Shown: positions 26,242 through 35,431 of the stretch, in pieces
Position numbering within the stretch: the stretch's first letter is position 1
How the letters are laid out: the number at the start of each line of letters is the position of its first letter
DNA from: Chryseobacterium sp. SSA4.19
Lineage (GTDB): Bacteria; Bacteroidota; Bacteroidia; Flavobacteriales; Weeksellaceae
Assembly: GCF_022601875.1 (NCBI RefSeq)
Contig: NZ_JAKVIP010000016.1
Location: forward strand, 25,292-89,291
Length of the DNA stretch: 64,000 nt
Reading direction: 5' to 3'
Translations under genes and position numbers: made by a program
The notes under the pieces: model-generated
Seen by the model: only the letters and a program-made list of their open reading frames with translations
Database searches by the model: none
Told to the model about the DNA's origin: nothing

Positions 26242-26594
26242 TTATTTTTTTAGATTAGATTTGAATGTATAAATCATTCTTTGGATTTCATTGAGATCTG
26301 ATATTAAACTATTCACTTTTCTGTATTCAATAAATTTAATTCTCTTGTTAAGATAAATTGTGTCTGCAATTCAAAAGAAGAAGCATTTGCTATTCCGAGA
26401 AAGTGGTAGAATTCTCTGTCATTATTTCTGCCCGCTCCTTCTGCAATATTTGAAGGGATTGAAACTATAGATCTTTTAATTTTAGAAATCAAACCGAATT
26501 TTTCATCTTTCGGTAAATCAGCACAAATAATATAAACTTCTTTTGCAAGCTCTATTGATTTCTGCCAGAAAATTAATTTCTCAAAATTATGCAT
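26242..26594 (-). pseudogene. Four-helix-bundle (S23/IVS-type) protein, frameshifted
   Basis: Opens at ATG 26594 (MHNFEKLIFWQKSIELAKEVY), the standard start of the four-helix-bundle S23 family that is also found in rRNA intervening sequences and is related to the retroelement accessory protein bAvd. The core motif IPSNIAEGAGR is present. The uninterrupted frame stops at 26313 after 93 residues. With one extra A near 26340-26341 it continues as IKFIEYRKVNSLISDLNEI and on to TAA at 26242-26244, giving about 117 residues, the family length. The gene lies between carA and carB in the same direction and is flanked by inverted 7-base-phased repeats, so it looks like an inserted unit. Confidence 0.75.
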
Positions 26595-26602
26595 ATTAAA
26601 AG

Positions 26603-26637
26603 TCTTTTATCTGATGTCTAATATCTGAAATCCAATT
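26603..26637. repeat. Right flank: 7-base units beginning with TCT
   Basis: Heptamers TCTTTTA, TCTGATG, TCTAATA and TCTGAAA (26603-26630), then TCCAATT, keep TCT at exact 7-base steps. Read on the minus strand they are AGA-ending units including TTTCAGA, identical to one unit of the left array. The array ends at the carA stop codon. Confidence 0.7.
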
Positions 26638-27709
26638 ACTTTTTAAAATTCTCCATTAAATCTATGAAGTCATCAAACAAATAATTTGCGTCTTCAGGAC
26701 CCGGACTTGCTTCCGGGTGGTACTGAACGGAGAAACAAGGATGAATCTTGTGTTTCAGACCTTCGTTTGTCCTGTCATTCAATGCGATGTGTGTTTCAAT
26801 TAAATCTGTATTTTTCAAACTTTCCTGATCCACTGCATAACCGTGGTTTTGAGAAGTAATAGCCACTTTGTTTTTTTCTAAATCCAATACGGGATGGTTT
26901 CCTCCGCGGTGTCCGAATTTCAACTTGAACGTTTTTGCTCTACAAGCCAACCCTATTAATTGGTGACCCAAGCAGATTCCGAAGATCGGAACTTTTCCTA
27001 ATACTCCACGGATCATTTCCAAAGCCTGTTGGTTGTCTTCAGGATCACCGGGACCATTGGAAAGCATTACGCCGTCCGGATCCATCAATAAAATTTCTTC
27101 TGCAGTAACATCCTGGGAAACTACCGTGATATCACAGTTTCGTTGGGATAATTCTCTGATAATCCCCAATTTGGAACCGAAATCAACCAAAACCACTTTC
27201 AGCCCTCTTCCCGGATTGGCGTAGGACGTTTTCGTAGAAACCTGTTCCACCTGATTGGTTGGGAATGTTGTAGATTTTAATTCTAAAACTACAGTATTTT
27301 CATCCGCATCAGCATTGACGATTTTTCCTTTAACCACTCCATGGTTCCTGAGAATCCTTGTCAGCCTTCTGGTATCGATTCCTGAAATACCCGAAAGATC
27401 TTTCTTTTTAAATAATTCATCTAAAGTGATCTGAGTACGGAAATTAGATGGCAGGTCACAAAGTTCTTTTACAATAAGACCTTTGATGGCAGGCTCAATA
27501 CTCTCGTAATCATCTCTATTAATTCCATAGTTTCCGATAAGCGGATACGTCATGCAGACAATCTGGCCGCAGTAAGACGGATCTGAGATCAGCTCCTGAT
27601 ACCCTGTCATCCCGGTATTGAAAACCACCTCTCCCACAGTTTCCGATGCTGCTCCAAAACCCTCTCCATGAAATACTTCACCGGACTCCAGTATTAATTT
27701 TTTCTTCAT
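26636..27709 (-). CDS. carA: Carbamoyl-phosphate synthase small subunit (glutaminase)
   Basis: Hydrolyses glutamine and channels ammonia to CarB. The 357-residue length is normal. It has the N-terminal CPSase small-chain domain (ESGEVFHGEGFG, NTGMTGYQELISDPSY) and a C-terminal class I amidotransferase domain with the nucleophile in GICLGHQ and the His-Glu pair in QYHPEASPGPED. It is the second gene of the pyr operon, 98 bp after pyrB; its stop touches the repeat array that flanks the inserted four-helix-bundle gene. Confidence 0.97.
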   Translation of the reverse strand: MKKKLILESGEVFHGEGFGAASETVGEVVFNTGMTGYQELISDPSYCGQIVCMTYPLIGNYGINRDDYESIEPAIKGLIVKELCDLPSNFRTQITLDELFKKKDLSGISGIDTRRLTRILRNHGVVKGKIVNADADENTVVLELKSTTFPTNQVEQVSTKTSYANPGRGLKVVLVDFGSKLGIIRELSQRNCDITVVSQDVTAEEILLMDPDGVMLSNGPGDPEDNQQALEMIRGVLGKVPIFGICLGHQLIGLACRAKTFKLKFGHRGGNHPVLDLEKNKVAITSQNHGYAVDQESLKNTDLIETHIALNDRTNEGLKHKIHPCFSVQYHPEASPGPEDANYLFDDFIDLMENFKK

Positions 27710-27807
27710 TTTCTTTATCTCTTTATTCTATTTTATTTCTATTACTCTTGTATCATGTCGGTTGTAAGAAGTATAATGTATTTAAAATGATACATTTTAC
27801 ATCTTAT

Positions 27808-28698
27808 TTACTTAAAGGTATGCCCCTGTTTCTCCAGGGCTTCTTTCAGAATGGCCATTCTTGCAAACACTCCGTTTTCCATTTGTTTAAAAATTCTTGA
27901 ACGTCCGCATTCTACAAGTTCCGTATCAATTTCCACACCTCTGTTGATAGGCGCAGGATGCATGATAATCGAGGTTTCTTTCATGCTCTTCTCTCTGGCC
28001 TTAGTCAATCCGTATTTCCTGTGGTATTCCGATGGGTAAAAACTCATTTTGGCATCGTGGCGTTCATGCTGAATTCTTAACAGCATCAGAACATCTACTT
28101 CCGAAATAAGCTGGTCTACGGCTATATAAGTACCGTTGATTAAAGCTCCTTCATCAAACCATTGTTCAGGTCCTGAAAAATATACTTTTGCGCCTAACCT
28201 TCTTAATGCTTCAGCATTTGAATTGGCAACACGGCTGTGTTTTACATCTCCTACAATTCCGATTTTCAGGCCTTCAAACTTTCCGAATTCCTGGTAAATG
28301 GTCATCAGGTCCAGCATACACTGGGAAGGATGGTTCCCCGTTCCGTCTCCTCCGTTGATTACAGGAATTCCGATGTTTTTCAACTCATCAAAATAACGGT
28401 CTTTCTTATCTCTGATCACGACCAGGTTTACTCCCAGGCTTTCAATTGTCTTTACAGTATCATATAAACTTTCACCTTTGTTCACAGAACTGTTGGAAGC
28501 ATCAAAGGAAACAACCTGCAGGCCCAGTTTCCTTTCAGCAATATCAAAGCTGGTCTTTGTTCTTGTACTATCTTCGAAGAAAAGGTTTGAACAAAAAACT
28601 TCTCCTTCAATTTTAGCCGTTTTCCCATTTGCAAAAGCCATGGCTTCTGTCAGTATACTGTTGATTCTCTCAGTGCTCAGTTCTGTAATCGTAAACAT
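27808..28698 (-). CDS. pyrB: Aspartate carbamoyltransferase catalytic subunit
   Basis: Condenses carbamoyl phosphate with aspartate in pyrimidine synthesis. 296 residues, a normal catalytic-chain length. The carbamoyl-phosphate loop STRTKTSF (44-51), the GTGNHPSQ segment and the C-terminal HPAPINRG and FARMAIL motifs are present. It is first in an operon with carA and carB, which supply its substrate. No pyrI regulatory chain lies in the window. The start ATG 28698 lies 6 nt after the stop of a short leader ORF that runs through a terminator hairpin, suggesting UTP-dependent attenuation. Confidence 0.97.
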   Translation of the reverse strand: MFTITELSTERINSILTEAMAFANGKTAKIEGEVFCSNLFFEDSTRTKTSFDIAERKLGLQVVSFDASNSSVNKGESLYDTVKTIESLGVNLVVIRDKKDRYFDELKNIGIPVINGGDGTGNHPSQCMLDLMTIYQEFGKFEGLKIGIVGDVKHSRVANSNAEALRRLGAKVYFSGPEQWFDEGALINGTYIAVDQLISEVDVLMLLRIQHERHDAKMSFYPSEYHRKYGLTKAREKSMKETSIIMHPAPINRGVEIDTELVECGRSRIFKQMENGVFARMAILKEALEKQGHTFK

Positions 28699-28704
28699 AA
28701 TAAA

Positions 28705-28818
28705 TCAAATTTTTTGCAAAAAAAAAGCGAAGAAAATATCTTCGCTTAAAATAAATAAATATCGTAAAGGGCGTCTACGCCAGGTAATTCTAATGATATA
28801 AATACTGTGTTATTCATT
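28705..28818 (-). CDS. Candidate pyrB leader peptide ORF (37 codons)
   Basis: A minus-strand ORF from ATG 28818 to TGA 28705-28707 encoding 37 residues (MNNTVFYIIRITWRRRPLRY, then LFILSEDIFFAFFLQKI). It crosses the whole terminator hairpin and ends 6 nt before the pyrB start. The 44-codon leader of E. coli pyrBI has the same arrangement: there, ribosomes close behind polymerase block the hairpin when UTP is low. The transcript just before the hairpin is U-rich (28748-28760), as that model requires. The promoter's -7 box ends 6 bp before the ATG, so translation would start on an almost leaderless RNA. Expression of the peptide is unproven. Confidence 0.5.
28718..28747 (-). terminator. Attenuator hairpin upstream of pyrB
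   Basis: A perfect 9-bp stem (AAGCGAAGA with TCTTCGCTT) with a 5-base loop, followed on the minus strand by a run of nine T, ending about 20 nt before the pyrB start. It lies between promoter and gene, not after a gene, so it is an attenuator candidate. A smaller hairpin GGCGT/ACGCC (28770-28781) lies upstream and could be a pause site. Confidence 0.75.
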
Positions 28819-28824
28819 AGGCGC

Positions 28825-28855
28825 AAAGATACAACAATTTTGTAAACCTCCAAAG
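28825..28855 (-). promoter_or_regulatory. Promoter of the pyr operon
   Basis: The minus strand has -33 TTTG (28855-28852), a 19-base spacer and -7 TATCTTTG (28832-28825), both perfect Bacteroidota consensus. Transcription should begin around 28820, giving a leader of about 120 nt before pyrB. Confidence 0.75.
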
Positions 28856-28939
28856 AAAATCTGACTTAGTTAAAATACCACAATTATATCCTGATTTCAT
28901 TTTTAAATATTATTTTTGTTACAATTCAATCATATTCAT

Positions 28940-29401
28940 ATGGATTTCAAAGACAAAATGATTCTCAGCATCATTCAGGAAAATTCTACTCTATCCGTAA
29001 AGGAAATTTCAGAGAAGATCGGGCTTACTTTCACACCGACCTATGAACGGATCAAGCAGCTGGAGAAAAACGGAACCATAGAGAAATATGTCGGTCTTCT
29101 GAACCGTGAAAAGCTGGGATTGAATATCGTTGTTTATTGCAATGTCCGCCTGAAGGAGCAGTCCCAGAAAGTTTTAGAAAGCTTTGAAAAGAATATCGGA
29201 AAATATGATGAGGTTCAGGAAATCATCAGTCTTTCCGGAGAATATGATTATATGCTGAAAATTGTTTCAAAGGATATTAACACCTATAATGATTTCACCG
29301 TTAACGTTATTTCAAACATTCCTAATATCGGGCAATATCACAGTTCCATCGTACTGCACGAGGTCAAAAAAACCACGAGTTTTAAGATTGATCTGGAATA
29401 G
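28940..29401 (+). CDS. Lrp/AsnC family transcriptional regulator
   Basis: A 153-residue regulator with an N-terminal AsnC-type winged helix (about 3-58; LSVKEISEKIGLTFTPTYERIKQLEKNG) and a C-terminal RAM/ligand-binding domain (about 65-145, with ISLSGEYDYMLKI). ATG 28940 was chosen because the longer frame would need a TTG start inside a -7-like box (TATTTTTG, 28911-28918). It diverges from the pyr operon; the two promoters share about 100 bp. Such proteins usually respond to amino acids. Whether it controls pyr genes or the downstream acs gene cannot be told from sequence. Confidence 0.9.
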   Translation: MDFKDKMILSIIQENSTLSVKEISEKIGLTFTPTYERIKQLEKNGTIEKYVGLLNREKLGLNIVVYCNVRLKEQSQKVLESFEKNIGKYDEVQEIISLSGEYDYMLKIVSKDINTYNDFTVNVISNIPNIGQYHSSIVLHEVKKTTSFKIDLE

Positions 29402-29660
29402 TGTATATTATTGCTTTTTCACTGAATGATTCCTACCATTAAAGGAGCATGTTATACATCTTATGAATTAGTCAGCTCTTAATATCTTTAGTACTAAACG
29501 GTGCAGGGCTACAATCTTATTTCATAAAATATATCTCGATTCCGCAGGTGGTTGATATGAAATAGCCTTAATGAAATTCAGAGGAAAAATCGCCAACATA
29601 CAACGTTATTCAATAATTAAACATACATTTAAGTAACCATAATTTAAAGATGAATAGGAT

Positions 29661-31571
29661 ATGAGGAATTACCTGATAGAAGATTTACCACATTATTTTG
29701 AAGAATATAAGAAATCAATTAAAAATCCAAAGAAATTCTGGGATAAGATCGCCGATCAGAATTTTGTCTGGTACCAGCGCTGGAGCAAGGTGGTGAAATA
29801 TGATATGAATGAGGCAAAAATAAGCTGGTTTAAAAATGCCAAACTGAATATTACCAAAAACTGCCTGGACCGCCATCTTTCCGTACGGGGTGAAAAAACA
29901 GCAATCATCTGGGAGCCTAATGACCCGAAAGAGGAAGCGCAGCATATTTCGTACACCGAGTTATATACAAGAGTCAATAAAACAGCGAATGTGTTAAGAG
30001 AAATGGGCATTGAAAAAGGTGACCGCGTCTGCATTTATCTTCCGATGATCCCCGAACTTGCCATTACCATGCTTGCGTGCGCAAAACTGGGGGCAGTACA
30101 TTCTGTGATTTTTGCAGGATTTTCCGCTTCTGCCGTTGCTTCCAGAGTGAATGACTGCGGTGCGAAAATGGTGATTACGTCAGATGGAAGCTACAGGGGA
30201 AATAAGGTTTTAGACCTCAAAACGATCATTGATGAAGCTCTTGAAAAAACACCTACGGTAGAACATGTCCTGGTGGTAAAAAGAACCCATAACGAGATTA
30301 ATATGAAGCCCGGCAGAGACCACTGGATGGCTGATGCATACGAAAAAGCTTCACCGGATTTCGTTACTGTTATTATGGATGCAGAAGATCCGCTCTTCAT
30401 TCTATATACTTCCGGATCTACTGGCAAACCTAAAGGGATGCTTCACACGTGCGCAGGATACATGGTATACACTGCTTATACTTTTAAAAATGTATTTAAT
30501 TATAAAGAAAACGATATCTACTGGTGCACTGCTGATATCGGCTGGATCACGGGACATTCCTATATTTTATATGGTCCTCTTTTAAACGGAGCCACCACCG
30601 TCATTTTTGAAGGCGTACCGACCTATCCTCAGCCCGACCGTTTCTGGGAGGTTATTGAAAAACATAAAATTACCCAATTTTATACGGCTCCTACGGCTAT
30701 CCGTTCCTTAGCAAAAGAAAGCTCGGAATGGGTAGACAGACATGATTTAAGTACCTTAAAGGTGATAGGTTCTGTTGGAGAGCCTATTAACGAAGAGGCA
30801 TGGCATTGGTTTAATGATCATGTAGGCAAGAAAAAATGTCCGGTTGTCGATACATGGTGGCAAACAGAAACCGGAGGTATCATGATCTCACCGCTTCCTT
30901 TTGTAACCCCTACGAAACCAACGTATGCTACCCTGCCGCTGCCTGGAATACAACCGGTACTTATGGATGACAAACGAAATGAAATTTCAGGAAACCAGGT
31001 TACCGGAAACCTTTGCATCCGTTTTCCATGGCCGGGAATTGCCAGGACCATCTGGGGTGACCATCAAAGATATAAAGAAACCTATTTTACTGCTTTCCCA
31101 GGAAAATATTTCACAGGGGACGGTGCTCTGAGAGATGAAGTAGGTTATTACAGGATTACAGGCCGTGTGGATGATGTGATTATCGTTTCAGGACATAATT
31201 TAGGAACGGCACCGATTGAAGACAGTATTAATGAACACCCTGCCGTAGCCGAATCTGCTATCGTCGGATATCCTCATGACATTAAAGGAAATGCATTATA
31301 TGGTTTTGTTATTTTAAAAGAAACCGGAGAAAGCCGCCAGAAGGAAAACCTCAAGAAAGAAATTAACCAGCTGATCTCAGAACAGATCGGTCCCATTGCC
31401 AAGCTGGATAAAATCCAGTTTGTTTCAGGGCTTCCCAAAACACGCTCCGGAAAGATCATGAGACGGATTTTAAGAAAAATTGCAGAAGGCGATTTCAGCA
31501 ATTTCGGTGACATTTCAACGTTGCTGAATCCTGAAATTGTTGACGAAATTAAGAATGAGAGAATAGATTAA
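29661..31571 (+). CDS. acs: Acetate--CoA ligase
   Basis: AMP-forming acetyl-CoA synthetase: acetate + ATP + CoA to acetyl-CoA. 636 residues, normal for Acs. It shows the N-terminal ACAS_N domain, the AMP-binding P-loop YTSGSTGKPKG (about 252-262), WWQTETGG, GRVDDVIIVSGHNLGT, and the C-terminal PKTRSGKIMRR with the lysine that is regulated by acetylation in homologues. It is preceded by 260 bp with no recognised motif and followed by a terminator, so it is monocistronic. Confidence 0.96.
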   Translation: MRNYLIEDLPHYFEEYKKSIKNPKKFWDKIADQNFVWYQRWSKVVKYDMNEAKISWFKNAKLNITKNCLDRHLSVRGEKTAIIWEPNDPKEEAQHISYTELYTRVNKTANVLREMGIEKGDRVCIYLPMIPELAITMLACAKLGAVHSVIFAGFSASAVASRVNDCGAKMVITSDGSYRGNKVLDLKTIIDEALEKTPTVEHVLVVKRTHNEINMKPGRDHWMADAYEKASPDFVTVIMDAEDPLFILYTSGSTGKPKGMLHTCAGYMVYTAYTFKNVFNYKENDIYWCTADIGWITGHSYILYGPLLNGATTVIFEGVPTYPQPDRFWEVIEKHKITQFYTAPTAIRSLAKESSEWVDRHDLSTLKVIGSVGEPINEEAWHWFNDHVGKKKCPVVDTWWQTETGGIMISPLPFVTPTKPTYATLPLPGIQPVLMDDKRNEISGNQVTGNLCIRFPWPGIARTIWGDHQRYKETYFTAFPGKYFTGDGALRDEVGYYRITGRVDDVIIVSGHNLGTAPIEDSINEHPAVAESAIVGYPHDIKGNALYGFVILKETGESRQKENLKKEINQLISEQIGPIAKLDKIQFVSGLPKTRSGKIMRRILRKIAEGDFSNFGDISTLLNPEIVDEIKNERID

Positions 31572-31591
31572 AATCATTTATACTAAAAATG

Positions 31592-31625
31592 AAAAATGCG
31601 CAGAAAATTTCCGCGCATTTTTTTA
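31592..31625 (+). terminator. Terminator of acs
   Basis: A 10-bp stem (AAAAATGCGC/GCGCATTTTT) with an 11-base loop, running into a T-tract, 20 bp after the acs stop. Confidence 0.85.
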
Positions 31626-31724
31626 TTTAAACTGATTTTGAGATGACAACATTTCTCTCAGTTTGTGTATTTTTCACAATCAAAATGGAGAAAATGTATC
31701 AAAAACTTTTATCCTGAATTTAAG

Positions 31725-32978
31725 TTATTTAATAATTTTAATTGATTGTCTTCCTAAATTAGAATGAATATCCAACAGATAATTTCCCTTTGGATAATTA
31801 AATTCCAAGGAATATTTTTTCAGCCCTTTATCACTGACATCATCTTTCAGAATATTTTTAATAAACTTTCCGGAAGCGTCATATAAACCTACGATAATAT
31901 GATCCGAATGCGTGTAATTTACATTTAAATTTAATTTATCTTTAACAGGATTCGGAATAACTTCAACTTTCAGCTTCCTTTCCTGTTTTTCTACAGAAAT
32001 TTCCTGAGTCGCCAAATTTCCGGTTGTCATTTTGTAAAGATTTGTGCCTGCTGCATACGCAAGATTATTATTAAGAATTAAAATTCTGTTTAAAGAACCT
32101 CCGATCCCGGTATTTGTCCAGGAATTTCCACCATCAAAAGTTTCATAAAACCCTGTGTTATGACCGCCCATCCAACCGTGAGTCGTTGATGTAAAGCCAA
32201 CCGCCTGCACGTAATGATCCGGGAAATCTTTTGTTTCCCACGTAAAACCTCCATTTGTAGATTTCAGTAATTTTCCGGTGTTAGGAAGCTCAGATTCTAT
32301 GGAGCAGAAAATATTATTATCCCAAAGCTGCATTTTCCAAACGTATTCGTTTTCAATATTGCTATTATAAACCTTTAGCCAGCTATTGCCACCATCCATT
32401 GTTTTAAGAATTACAGCTCCATTCTGATCATTTCCTGCTGCAAAACCTACATTTTCATTGATAAAAGCAACTTCAACCAATGCTTCAGCATATGCTGACA
32501 TATCAATATATTGCCAGGTATTTCCACTATCGGTTGATTTGATAATGTAAGCAGGATAAAACCATGCTCCACATCCATAAACGGTAGAAGTTCCTACACA
32601 ATCAAGACCGCAAATTGCCTGTGGATAAGGTGAAATATTATTAACCCGCTGCCATGAATTTCCGCCGTCCACAGTTTTATAAAAATTATTGTTTAATGTT
32701 CCTAAAAAACCAATATTTTCATTTAAAAATTCTATATTTCTATAATATTGATTCGTGGCAGGACTTACAATTTGCTGTGTCCACGTTGTTCCGCCGTTTG
32801 TTGTTTTAAAAACCGCTCCGTTTCCACCTCGTGCTGCCCATCCCAAATTTTCATTTAAAAAAAAGACATCATCATATCGACCTGTACCGTTTGAAGGCGG
32901 ATAAGAAAAAACAGACCAATTATATTGTGCCTGTAAAAGAGATGTAAAGAAAATAAAAGAGAATATAATTTTTTTCAT
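31725..32978 (-). CDS. Secreted YCF48/BNR-repeat protein with T9SS tail
   Basis: A 417-residue secreted protein with a signal peptide (ending LLQAQ, about 1-18). Six or so Ycf48/sialidase-type repeats follow, each with a TxxGGxxW turn (KTTNGGTTWTQQ, KTVDGGNSWQRV, KSTDSGNTWQY, KTMDGGNSWLKV, KSTNGGFTWETK, ETFDGGNSWTNT), predicting a beta-propeller. The C-terminal 80 residues (EVIPNPVKDKLNLNV to the Lys end) are a Por secretion tail. There is no catalytic sialidase Asp-box set, so a binding or surface role is more likely than hydrolysis. Confidence 0.85.
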   Translation of the reverse strand: MKKIIFSFIFFTSLLQAQYNWSVFSYPPSNGTGRYDDVFFLNENLGWAARGGNGAVFKTTNGGTTWTQQIVSPATNQYYRNIEFLNENIGFLGTLNNNFYKTVDGGNSWQRVNNISPYPQAICGLDCVGTSTVYGCGAWFYPAYIIKSTDSGNTWQYIDMSAYAEALVEVAFINENVGFAAGNDQNGAVILKTMDGGNSWLKVYNSNIENEYVWKMQLWDNNIFCSIESELPNTGKLLKSTNGGFTWETKDFPDHYVQAVGFTSTTHGWMGGHNTGFYETFDGGNSWTNTGIGGSLNRILILNNNLAYAAGTNLYKMTTGNLATQEISVEKQERKLKVEVIPNPVKDKLNLNVNYTHSDHIIVGLYDASGKFIKNILKDDVSDKGLKKYSLEFNYPKGNYLLDIHSNLGRQSIKIIK

Positions 32979-33217
32979 ACGTTATTTAATTGAGTGACAA
33001 ATTTGAACTATTTAAAATAAGTGTACAATAATTTGTGATCAACTTTTATTTAATATCTAAAAAATAATTCTACTATCAACAAGACATGGATCTGAAGTGA
33101 AATTGTAAGACTTAAGATAAAATCTGACAATCATCGGATAAAAAATTCTGAGGATTTTTCTTATTTGAAAAGTGTGAAAAATTTCGTATTTTCGTTTACA
33201 TATAGGCATTAGCACAA

Positions 33218-35422
33218 ATGAGTTACGACTTAGAACAGGAAAACAAGGAGATCCTTGCAAGGTATAAGGATCTGATTTCAAATACATACCGCACTTTGGA
33301 TGAGGAAAACAACAAGCTCATCCGAAAAGCTTTTGATATTGCACTGGATGCACATAAGGAGCAAAGAAGAAAAACCGGTGAACCGTATATTTACCACCCT
33401 ATTGCCGTGGCAAAAATTGTGGCAACGGAAATCGGGTTGGGTGCCACTTCCATTGCCTGTGCGCTTCTGCATGATGTAATTGAAGACTCCGACTACACGT
33501 ATGAAGATCTGAAAAAAATTTTTGGGGAGAAAATTGCGGATATCGTAAATGGCCTTACCAAGATTTCGATCATGAATCATCAGAACATTTCTGTACAGTC
33601 TGAGAATTACCGCAAGCTTCTGCTTACTCTTTCTGAAGATTTCAGGGTTATTCTGATAAAAATTGCTGACCGCCTCCACAACATGCGTACGCTTGAAAGC
33701 ATGGCTCCTGATAAACAGAAAAAAATTGCTTCCGAAACGGTCTATATTTATGCGCCTATGGCACACCGCCTGGGTCTGTACAATATTAAATCTGAACTTG
33801 AAGACCTTTCCCTGAAATATAACAATCCTGATATTTACAATGAAATAACAGAGAAATTAGAACTTGCCAAGGAAAACCGCGAAAGGTATATTGAAGAGTT
33901 TAAGACAGAAGTATCAGAAAAGCTGCATGAGGAAGGTCTTAACTTTAAAATAAAGGGACGTGCTAAAGCCATTTCATCCATCTACAGGAAAATGCTGAAA
34001 CAGGGCGTTTCTTTTGAGGAAGTTTATGATAATTACGCAATCCGGATCATTTATAAATCAGATGCAAAAAATGAAAAATTCCTGGCCTGGAAAATTTATT
34101 CCATTGTAACCGATGTATATCACAGCAATCCTTCAAGAATGCGTGACTGGATTACACAACCGAGATCCACCGGCTATGAAAGCCTCCACCTTACCGTTTT
34201 AGGCCCCGACAAAAAATGGATTGAAGTACAGATCCGTTCCGAGAGAATGGACGAAATTGCGGAAAAAGGGGTTGCCGCGCACTATAAATATAAAGAAGGC
34301 TATAAACAAAGCTCGGAAGACAGGAATTTTGAAAACTGGGTTACCGAAATCCGTGAAGTGCTGGAACAGCAGCAAAACCTTACGACCTCCGAGCTTCTGG
34401 ATAATATTAAACTTAATCTTTATTCCAAAGAAGTTTTTGTATTTACGCCGAAGGGAGAAATTAAAATTTTACCCACCAATGCCACTGCCTTGGATTTTGC
34501 CTTTTCAGTTCACTCTGACCTGGGCATGAAATGTCTCGGCGCTAAAATCAACGGGAAGTTAGTTCCGATTTCCTATATTCTTCAGAATGGAGATCAGATC
34601 GATATTTTATCTTCCCAAAATCAAAAACCCAAATCCGACTGGCTGGAATTCGTTGTTACTTCCAAAGCCAAGTCTAAAATCAAAAGTTACTTAAACTCGC
34701 AAAAAAACCAGCTGGTGGAAGACGGAAAAGAAATTCTTCAGAGAAAACTCCGCCATGCTAAAATTAACTTTAACGACGAAGAAATCAACAAGCTTCAAAA
34801 GTATTTCAATCTTAAAAGCTCACAGGAACTGTTCTTAAAATTCCAAAGCAACGAATTGGATGCCAGCAGCTTGAGGAAATATATTGAAAGTAAAAACGTA
34901 TTTAATAATTTACTTTCGAGATTCAGGAAATCTCCAACTAAAAATACGGCCTTCATAGAACCCAAAGAGCAGAACCTGGACATGATTGTCTTTGGAAAAG
35001 ATGAAGAAAAACTGAATTATACCTATGCCAAATGCTGTACGGTAATTCCTGGAGACAAGATCTTCGGGTTTATAACAATTTCCGAAGGTATTAAAGTGCA
35101 CAGCGACAGTTGCCCGAATGCCATTAACCTCCGTGCACAATATGATTACAGGGTAATTCCTGCTAAATGGGTTAATGCAGAAAGCTTTAAAAACAGGATA
35201 AAGATTGAAATTGAAGGGTTAGACAGAATGGGGATGATTAATGAAATTACCACAGTGATCAGCGGAGGAATGGGAATGGATATGAAAAGCCTTTCCATTG
35301 AATCCAATGACGGCATGTTTACAGGAACCATCAATCTTGAAGTCAAAAATAAAAGCCAGCTGGAACAGACCTTTAAAAAACTTACGGATATCAACGGCAT
35401 TTCAAGAGTACGAAGATTATAA
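33218..35422 (+). CDS. rsh: Bifunctional (p)ppGpp synthetase/hydrolase
   Basis: Sets the alarmone level during stringent response. 734 residues. The HD hydrolase domain is intact (HDVIEDSDYT, with the earlier YIYHP and RLHNMRT). The synthetase domain has IKGRAKAISSIYRKM, YAIRIIYKS, GYESLHLTV and EVQIR. A TGS domain (VFTPKGEIKILP) and a C-terminal ACT domain (RIKIEIEGLDRMGMINEIT) follow. Both activities therefore look functional, as in the single long RSH protein usual for this phylum. It is 9 bp from nhaA and probably cotranscribed with it. Confidence 0.96.
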   Translation: MSYDLEQENKEILARYKDLISNTYRTLDEENNKLIRKAFDIALDAHKEQRRKTGEPYIYHPIAVAKIVATEIGLGATSIACALLHDVIEDSDYTYEDLKKIFGEKIADIVNGLTKISIMNHQNISVQSENYRKLLLTLSEDFRVILIKIADRLHNMRTLESMAPDKQKKIASETVYIYAPMAHRLGLYNIKSELEDLSLKYNNPDIYNEITEKLELAKENRERYIEEFKTEVSEKLHEEGLNFKIKGRAKAISSIYRKMLKQGVSFEEVYDNYAIRIIYKSDAKNEKFLAWKIYSIVTDVYHSNPSRMRDWITQPRSTGYESLHLTVLGPDKKWIEVQIRSERMDEIAEKGVAAHYKYKEGYKQSSEDRNFENWVTEIREVLEQQQNLTTSELLDNIKLNLYSKEVFVFTPKGEIKILPTNATALDFAFSVHSDLGMKCLGAKINGKLVPISYILQNGDQIDILSSQNQKPKSDWLEFVVTSKAKSKIKSYLNSQKNQLVEDGKEILQRKLRHAKINFNDEEINKLQKYFNLKSSQELFLKFQSNELDASSLRKYIESKNVFNNLLSRFRKSPTKNTAFIEPKEQNLDMIVFGKDEEKLNYTYAKCCTVIPGDKIFGFITISEGIKVHSDSCPNAINLRAQYDYRVIPAKWVNAESFKNRIKIEIEGLDRMGMINEITTVISGGMGMDMKSLSIESNDGMFTGTINLEVKNKSQLEQTFKKLTDINGISRVRRL

Positions 35423-35431
35423 TCCTTAAAA

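Noticed and set aside
26242..26594. Four-helix-bundle gene as an rRNA intervening sequence
   Set aside because: It lies between carA and carB, with no rRNA sequence around it.
28916..28939. N-terminal extension of the Lrp regulator
   Set aside because: It begins at TTG inside a promoter-like TATTTTTG; the family start fits ATG 28940.
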